Origin: Crocodylus rhombifer | Taxonomy: Eukaryota > Chordata > Crocodylia > Crocodylidae | Assembly (NCBI GenBank): GCA_038503035.1 | Contig: JAVSML010024604.1 | Coordinates: 511,773-575,772 of the forward strand | Direction: 5' to 3' | DNA length: 64,000 nt | Shown: positions 56,710 through 64,000 of the stretch, piece after piece | Layout of the letters: the number at the start of each line of letters is the position of its first letter | Position numbering within the stretch: the first letter of the stretch is position 1 | The notes under the pieces: model-generated | What the model was told of the DNA's origin: nothing | Database searches by the model: none | What the model saw: the letters and a program-made list of their open reading frames with translations, nothing else | Made by a program: the position numbers and the translations under genes

Positions 56710-59700
56710 GTAAATGATGTAATCCAGATGAACTTAATTATGGCAGAGGCAATAAATCAGAGTAATGGGATGACTGCAAAAGTCATGAGAGAAGCTGGTC
56801 AGTGCTTGTTTCCTTCAGAGTTTTAAAAAAATGTACATGTACCTCTAGTTTCTGATAAAACTCGGGGGTTTTTTTACCAGTTGCATTTTAATTACAATAG
56901 ACCATATATTCCTCTGACCTCAGTACTCTGTTTTCTAGAAAACAGTTTTTAGATCTTATTTTCAGCAACTCCAGTGTGTGTTTCTGGCTTGAGGTTTTCC
57001 CTCCCTGAAACTTCTTTCAAAAAATGAATTTAAGAGAATTATTTCTGTTTCCGTTCTCAGTTCATCAAGCTGTTAGCTAAAAACTAGAATGTAACCATCC
57101 TTTTAACGTAGTTTAGGGCAGCTTTAACTCTTCTTTTTTTTTTTTTTTTTTTTTAAGTAGTCATAAAACAGATGAAGTGTGACTAGTGTGCTGTTTAAGT
57201 TCTCATATATCTGGAGAAATATATTTTGTTAGATGAGTATGTATTAATTCATCACTCAATGTAATCTCAAGAACAGGTCATGCTAGTATGAGTGAGACGG
57301 GATTACTGCACAGGAAATAGATGTTGGAACAGCATACTGCATAGAGGCAAAGAGTATATATAGAATAAATACTTTTAGATGTAGGAGAGTTGCTTCCCTA
57401 ATCAGACATGCCATGTGACTCAATCATCTAGTTAAAGACAGAACATGAAGTGTATTCCAGTGAAGTCCTGTGGTGATCCACACTGCAAGAAGTAAATGGC
57501 TGAGGAGGATCATTAACTTCTGTATATAGCTGACAATAAACATACACCTCAAGAACCCAAAGGATTATTTTCAGGGTTGATATTATCATGTCACGACTTT
57601 CTCAGGTCTCAGTTCATGCATTTCCAACCTTTGAGATTGGTCTACTACTGTACATGATCCCTTGGGGAAAAAAGGTAGATAAAATATGGGTAGTATTTTA
57701 AACTGAGTTCATATTAAGTAGGAAAAAAACAAGTAGACACACCATCATCTTTCATATTAATCAAAATAATAAATATGTATCACTGTTACGAACTGAGTTT
57801 CACTACAGCTTTAGCAACTAGTAAACTTAGGTTAATTACTAGAACTGGCCAGTGGGGCCATTCTTTGGCCATGAAAAAAAAGGGTGGAGGGACTGTCTTG
57901 GATAATTCTGATTATTCTCAACATGCTAAGGTAGTGTGATGCTTTTCTGTGACCAGAAAGTCAATAAATCAGGATGTGCATTTATGACAAGAAAGGAAGG
58001 CAACTGTTTAAAGGCTCAAGCCTGGTCTACACTACATAATTTTGTTGCCATGGCCTTGCATGTCTGATGTTCTACTAATCGCTACATTTGTGTTCGGAAA
58101 TATGCCCTTATTCCAGCACAAATAGTGAGTGTACAGGTGTTCGGCAGTTTGTATTGGAGAACATCACGATTCTGTTGAAAAACTGTTAGCTGTTTAAAGC
58201 ATCAAATTTAACTGGAGAGCAAAGTTTTCTAGTGCCATGTGTAATGCCTATTCAGGTTTGCACAGTATGATGGGAGTCCATAGGATTCATCATCTCGCAG
58301 TCCTCTTCTCTCTCTCCACCCCTCCCAAGAGAGAGGGAGAATGATTTGCTCCCAGATAGCTCACCACTGGGCAGGCTGTCAGGGAAACGCTCCCCCCCCC
58401 CCGGAGGAGAGAGGACAGACTTTCAGTTGTTGGGCTCTCCTGGGGGTTGTGGGGAACCAAGGAAGAGTTCTTTATTGCCTCCTGGCTGGAGGTTCATTTT
58501 TGAGGTGACTTTAGTTCTCTACCTGTGTGCCCCCATTTTCACCATGTTTTCCACTGCTGCAAATTCCTGGAAACTTCTGCCTGAATGACTGGTGTTACGT
58601 TGGAAGCTGTCAGAAAGGTGTCACATTCTTGAAGAGCTAGTGTGACCCAGGATGTACCACGTACCCATTTGGTTCTGGCAGGACCTGTGTAGAAATACTA
58701 GAAACTGCGCAGGTGTCTGCAGGTTCTGGCACAGACCTTGTAAGGTTGAGAAATCCCTAGAAAGAGAATCAACTGCCTGTAGATCTAGGAGCTGAAGGCA
58801 GCTGAATTCCAGGGTAGTACAGAGAAGCATGCTGTTGCTAACAGAAGTTTCAATAGCTCTTGGATACAGGCTTTCAGTGCTTGCCTCAGACTTGTGGGGC
58901 ACTTTGTATGCCGCTAAGTATGTGAATCCAGTGATTCTATTGGAAAGATGCAACTAATAGAAAACCTAATTTCTCAGGTCACGTGGGCCATGATTGGACT
59001 TTTGGTTGCTGGTGAGTGCAGCAGCATGTTGATACTGTATGAAGTTTATGATTGGGGGCGGAATTTCAAACACTGGATGGAAACCAGAAGCAGTTCAGTC
59101 AAGTATGTTGTAATTACTATATCCATGTACTATTTCTGGGATTGTTTTGGATACTGTATAAAAGCTGAGATGTGACAAGCACCTCTCTTACCTCTTCCAT
59201 TTTTGTAGTATAGTGCAATCAGTCCAATGTCCTTTATTTTGATCAATTTAATTAACTTTATAGTGCACCAAAAATTAGGTGCAGGGTTTTATATTGGGAA
59301 TCTATCATTTCTATGATACAATATAGGTACTGAAGGGGACAGGGGAAGCTAGAAGTTTTGATAACTGCATGTTGTGGCTTAATTTTACATTGGTATTCCT
59401 GAGGCAGTGGTGACCCTTAGAATGGGCAAGAGCAATCTGTCTCTGCTTTACAGTTTCAAGCTTGGAAAGAAGTAACTTAAAATTACACAGTTGATATATA
59501 AATTACATATTCCCCACCAGAATAATCCTTGACTCTAATATGTCACTACCTATGGCAGTCCTAGATAAGTACACAAGTGGGCAGCAGTTGGATGGATAAC
59601 TGTTGACTTTTGTTTCCTGTCTTAGGCTTCAGAGCCACCACATGGAAACAATGCACATCTTCTCTGAGCTATTTCAGGCAGTCTGCAGATGCATTAGATA

Positions 59701-59715
59701 TCAGTGATCACTGAA

Positions 59716-60369
59716 TCTAATATTATAAAAGCCTTAATCTGTTTGTCTGGCAGACGGCCAATCAGAGCGTAAAGAAGTGTTCGGACAGGTGGCAGTGTGT
59801 CTCCATGGTGGTGGGGATGCTGGCCTTGCCGCGGCCCCCCCCAGCTCCTTGTAGGTGGTGATGATGAGGGGGGGCGGCTTTGCTCCTTGCAGGTGATGGT
59901 GGGGTGGGAGGAAGGCCACCAGTTCCTGCCTGTGGCGGGGGAGGTGTCCCCCTTCCGTTGTCGTCGCCTTCAGGACCTACCTGGCGGCAGTGGGGGAAGC
60001 AAGGAGTGGGCCCAGGGCTGACGTGAGGGGGTGGGGGTAGAGCAGTGCATGTGGTCCAGGCCCACCTCTCCCTTACTACTCCCATGTCAACCACAAGCCT
60101 GCTCCTTCTGTCCACCTGCTGCCACTGGGTCCGCCAGGGCTGCTGCTACTCTTCCTGCCTCTGGCAGTGGCCTGGCTGCTCCCCACCCTCAGACCCAGTA
60201 GTCAATCCCTGCATTGGGCCTGGGCCTGCTCCTCCCCTCCCCCTGCTGCTGCTGGGGTGGAGGGGTGGGGAATGGGCCTGGACCCCAAGCAGTAGGCAGG
60301 GAGCAGGCCCAGGGTGGGGGCGCACAGAGCTCCATCCTGGCTTGCTTTCCCCCCGGGCTAATTGGCTAG
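59716..60369 (+). mobile_element. Possible non-autonomous Helitron, 654 bp
   Basis: It starts TCTAATATTATAAAAGCC, close to the 5' form known for vertebrate Helitrons (TCxTATAxxATAAAAG), and ends CTAG. It lies exactly between an A and a T, as Helitron insertion requires. The interior is GC-rich, unlike its surroundings. I could not point to a clear GC-rich 3' hairpin. There is no Rep/helicase frame. Confidence 0.45.
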
Positions 60370-61439
60370 TGAGGTTATATTTAGCTAATTGTTTTGAAGT
60401 ACGCTTTTCCAACAATAAATGGGGCAGACTTTTTTTTTTTTAAACAGAAGTTTAGATTCTAGAGGATTATTAAACAACAAGTTAATAAAAAAAAAAAAAA
60501 AAAAAGAATTTGTAGCTATTTATGCTGCTAGAAAATTGCATATACGTGGGTCATGCATACTGGGTAACCAAAGACTGTGGAAAAATCAGAAATGGCAATA
60601 TTTAAGTTTAATATTGTTACTTTGGAAAGTGTGAAGACACTTTTCCCTTGTTTTATAAAGGCAGGTAAGACGCACAAAATCTTGAGTACTTCTCCTGCAG
60701 TATTGACAAGTGGGAGCAGGGCTTCTTAATTTAGGGATCCTAACTAACCTGGTGGACTAACCTGAAAAAAACAAACTGTGGCCCCTAGTATGACTGTGTA
60801 TAGAGTCTCAAATGTCATGTAATTTTTTAGCAATGATTACCATAATCATGGCAGCCATATAAACAAGATAAAAATGTAACACTACTGGGCTTTTATTTTT
60901 CTATCACTGAAATCCATAGTTAAATTCCCTTTAGCTTAAAAAAAATGCAGTTAGGATTTTCAACTACTCGGCTTAGCCTATCTTGAATTCACATATCTTT
61001 TTGTTAGGGAAAGTGTTAAATAAGAGCACAAGCAAACAAAAAAGAACTCTTCATAGACTAATACTGGTTTAACTCTAGTGTGCTGTCCGTGTAGCAGGAT
61101 TCTTACAGAATGACTTGATTATTTTTTTTTTTTAAATTTTTTTGCACACAATTTTTATTGAAACCTGCTGTCAGATTTATAATACCTAACTGAAACCATA
61201 CATCAGTTACTTGACTCTCAAACATATAGGTGGTCAGTTAATTATATTCTACAGGAAATGTTTTGTGCTTATTGTGTATGTATTTAAACACAATGATGTG
61301 CTTCTACTGAAGTTTTTTTTTATCTCTGTTAAGGTTATTTTATAACTTAAAAACCAGCATAAAGGAGACTAGTTTTGCAAGTACTCTTAGAATAAAAATT
61401 CAGATTTACTAGTGCAACTGCCTGAAAAATAATCTGCAT

Positions 61440-61505
61440 CTGAAAGCTTGTCTGTGTTTATCCTAAGTATGCAGTTGATCCAATAAAAGATCTTTTTCTG
61501 TCATG
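61440..61505 (+). repeat. Reptile interspersed repeat tail (plus strand)
   Basis: GAAAGCTTGTCTGTG then GCAGTTGATCCAATAAAAGA matches in order the minus-strand pieces at 15720 and 45875. Confidence 0.5.
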
Positions 61506-62509
61506 TATGTGGATTCTTGAGGTTTTTCCCCCCCTTAAAAAGGAAACAAAGGGTAAGAAATCTGCTTATAGCATACTAATTGACTAATAATGAATAAATA
61601 CTTTCATAGCCATCTGGATCTACCTACTGCAGTGAGGGCAGAAAAATAACCTGTTTTTCTGTTGACTATACATGACACGGAGTGAAATCATGTTGCAATT
61701 GCAGTTGATTAAAAATTTTCTCATTGACTTGACTGAGGCAAGGATTCCACCTTACAAAAACCGGTAAAAAATACTGATTATAGAGTGGTGTGGCTATTAT
61801 TCTGGTGACTTGTTTTGCACACAAAAATGGACTATCCAGTGTATAATGTCCCTGGAAGATAGTTGGGGGGGAAAAAAGCAATTGTTGTACTGCCTGTCAC
61901 CCTGATTTCCTCCTTGTCAAACACAAGAGAAGCTGTAGTTATCTTCTGCAACTTTAATTTAATTTGTGATAGAGTAAGCTGAACACAACTTGAATATGCA
62001 AAATTCTATAACATGATTACCTTAAACTTTTTTCATGATGCAGCAGGAAATTTAACAGATATTCCTGTCTTGAGGAAGTATGTCTGTTCTGTGGGATTGG
62101 TTATTGAATTCTGGCTTGGGAGTTCATTAGTTCTAGTTCTCATGGGACTTAATGTTGCCTTTTTTGGGAATAGGAAAGAGAAAATGACACTGCTGTCAGT
62201 CTAATTTGGTGTGTGACAAGTTTTTCATGTTCCATATAATACATTGGTTTCCTAGCACTTGAGAGTTGTGTTGAACAATAATGTTTACCTTGACCAACTA
62301 TATATATAAGTATATGGCTGGAAAAGGGAAAATGAAACAAAAGCTATAGTCATTTGTGGTATTCACCCTATAATTGTTTTAAAAATGTATTAGAGTGAAT
62401 GTGGTTTCCTCATTTTCAAGCATTTGAATATATTTTAGCCAAACTGTTATGACTTATTAAAATATTTTTATGTCCCATCAAAACCTTTGGCTGTCCAGGA
62501 GTTGGAGTT

Positions 62510-62600
62510 ATATTGGTGTTGCTGATATTGTTGAGACTTTTTCCCGCCTTATCCAGAAAGGTTCAATGTGGCTTACAATAACAGATGAGCAACCCACAAG
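62510..62600 (+). repeat. Possible reptile SINE/LINE tail fragment
   Basis: TTTTTCCCGCCTTATCCAGA followed by AGGTTCAATGTGGCTTACAA follows a common squamate/reptile repeat pattern (CGCCxx..AGGCTCAGGGCGGCTTACAA). It is short and diverged. Confidence 0.35.
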
Positions 62601-62912
62601 ATAAGAAAAAAACTACAAACTCCATCAAGGACAGAATGCTTAAAAATAAAGTAATCTGGGCTTGATTTCACTTTGAATATATTTTCTTAAAACCTATTCA
62701 CAAAAATGGAAGTGCAGTGGGAGTTACCTCCTATGTTAGTGGACACACATTTTTGAGTGGATTCTTCTCTTTAGAAGAATTGATAAAAAGATGCAATGAT
62801 TTTAAAAACAAACATAAGAGGTAAGATAATTGCCAAAATAATTCTGCAAAATAAACATATTTCAGGTTGTAGGCTAGAACTAGGGAATGCTAAATACAGA
62901 AGCATGACTTCC

Positions 62913-63011
62913 AACCCCCCCCCCCCGCCAACCAACCAACCAAACAAACCCACAACCCCCCCCCCAAAACAACAAGCCCAAAACAAAAACAAAACCCCAA
63001 ACAAAACACAA
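62913..63011. repeat. C/A-rich low-complexity tract
   Basis: It contains runs of 12 C (62915-62926) and 10 C (62956-62965) set in CCAA and CAAA repeats. The minus strand has matching G-runs. The open frames over it are composition artefacts. Confidence 0.85.
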
Positions 63012-63423
63012 AATGGGAGGGTAGAGAGCAGTCCAGAAGGAGTTTACAAAAATTAAAGATGCTAATTTTTGGTACTAATGGGCTTGTATGTTTGTATCTA
63101 TAATACTTGCAGTTGTGTGTACTGTGTTGCTTCTCATTCTTCACAGACTGATAAGGGTTAATTGCAGCTTGGCAAAAAAAAAAAAGTTCCATACTGTTTT
63201 TCTGCAGCAGATTCCTGTTGCTATGCAACAAACAATGTCACTTGGTACAGGATATATTAAATTTGTATTCTCTGCGTGTTCATTTCATACTTTGAGGAGG
63301 TTATGGTTCAGGCTTTCTATGGAATTCTTAATGTAAAGTATTCATCTTAGTTTTTCTTTGGATACTTGCTGTAACTGTGGTTACATGTGAGTACTTACTT
63401 GCATAGCCTTTCTTTGTTTTCAG

Positions 63424-63523
63424 ATGTAAAGGACACCTGTGCAATATAATCTTCTAGCCAGACAAAAAAAAAAGGGGTGTTGGTTGTATTCCTGGAGGTG
63501 GAGTGGTATTGCCAAGCAACATG
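63424..63523 (+). other. Candidate 100-bp leader exon ending in ATG
   Basis: A good acceptor (TTTCTTTGTTTTCAG) precedes it, and a near-consensus donor (ATG|GTAAGAC) follows. All three frames carry stops early in the exon, including TAA and TAG, so it would be leader sequence. Its last codon is ATG in favourable context (AGCAACATG), which could start translation in the next exon, outside the window. An internal run of 10 A is unusual but tolerable in a leader. Exon prediction rests only on splice signals. Confidence 0.45.
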
Positions 63524-64000
63524 GTAAGACTTCAGAAGAGGGGTAAACTTTTTGTGTGGAAGAACTTAGTAGGCTGTGAATTTTGGAAAACATTTAAACA
63601 TAAGTACCACACAAAGTAAATCAGTTTCAGTGGTATATTATAGAATCGTGGGCTGAAAGCACCAATTGACTTTTATTGACTTAAAATAACCTGTCACTTG
63701 ATTTTTTACAATATGTATCCAAGCTATCTTTAGATGGATTCTGAAATAAAGATTGTGCTGTTCTGCTTAGGGTATTACTTTTTCATGCATATACTGCGAA
63801 ACCAATACTTAAATGAAGGACAAAAGACAAAGATAACTTGAAACTGTAATGTTTTAATATAACCTAGCTTGTCTTGGGGTGGGCGGGGGTATACAGTGAG
63901 GACAGAAATAAAATAACATGATCTTTTCAGTCAGTCTTTATCTAAAATATTTCAAATACAATAGTCGGATACTGATAAATTAATGTTTCACTTTGGTGGA
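63524..64000 (+). other. Start of candidate intron 3
   Basis: AT-rich DNA follows the donor at 63524 to the end of the window. No further exon or repeat was recognised. Confidence 0.4.

Larger units (their letters stand above)
56710..63423 (+). other. Candidate intron 2
   Basis: It runs from GTAAAT to TTTGTTTTCAG. It holds a 23-base T-run (about 57135-57154), a Helitron-like element, a poly-A run (60488-60505), an interspersed repeat tail and a C-rich low-complexity tract. No further exon was recognised. Confidence 0.4.

Noticed and set aside
58020..58060. Transposon end-like text CCTGGTCTACACTA
   Set aside because: No inverted partner or target duplication was found nearby.
58948..59175. 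75-codon frame with hydrophobic stretch
   Set aside because: It looked like a membrane segment, but it has no homology I know and no splice support.

Overview
This is a window of vertebrate nuclear DNA, AT-rich and almost entirely non-coding. The strongest clue to the organism is its mobile DNA: CR1-type LINEs (one about 3 kb long) with the short tail repeats typical of CR1 in birds and reptiles, many short non-autonomous hAT elements with 8-bp target duplications, pogo/Tigger-type elements, one LTR with a clear target duplication, a possible Helitron, and no Alu or mammalian L1. This fits a sauropsid. I lean to a crocodilian over a turtle, but that is an inference from element mix alone.

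Layout. 1-1.75 kb is plain AT-rich DNA. 1.75-3.46 kb is a GC-rich LTR-like repeat. 3.5-15.6 kb alternates unique DNA with hAT elements, a 2-kb inverted-repeat transposon (6.54-8.53 kb) and two CR1 copies, each interrupted by a hAT. 15.7-25.5 kb is quiet, with a hAT at 18.2 kb, a 131-bp hAT at 22.9 kb and faint ancient repeats. 25.54-26.81 kb is an LTR with matching 5-bp target duplications. 29-40.3 kb is the mobile-element core: a foldback element, stacked CR1 copies in opposite orientations (30.3-34.2 kb), an 830-bp hAT (34.6-35.4 kb), an old minus-strand CR1/L2-type LINE (35.5-37.6 kb) and smaller relics. 40-46 kb is quiet apart from a hAT carrying a long palindrome at 45.0-45.4 kb.

The one candidate host gene is a CpG island at about 46.2-47.65 kb with a good 5' splice site (exon end 46837), followed by two possible small exons at 56662-56709 and 63424-63523. 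Neither continues an open frame from exon 1, so they look like alternative 5' leader exons. The last one ends exactly in ATG before a strong donor. I could not identify the gene; its main coding part should lie to the right. Its first introns hold two pogo-type elements, a Helitron-like element and low-complexity tracts.

I found no intact coding gene, RNA gene or CRISPR array. Most open frames are chance or decayed transposon fragments. All assignments come from reading the sequence by eye, without database searches.
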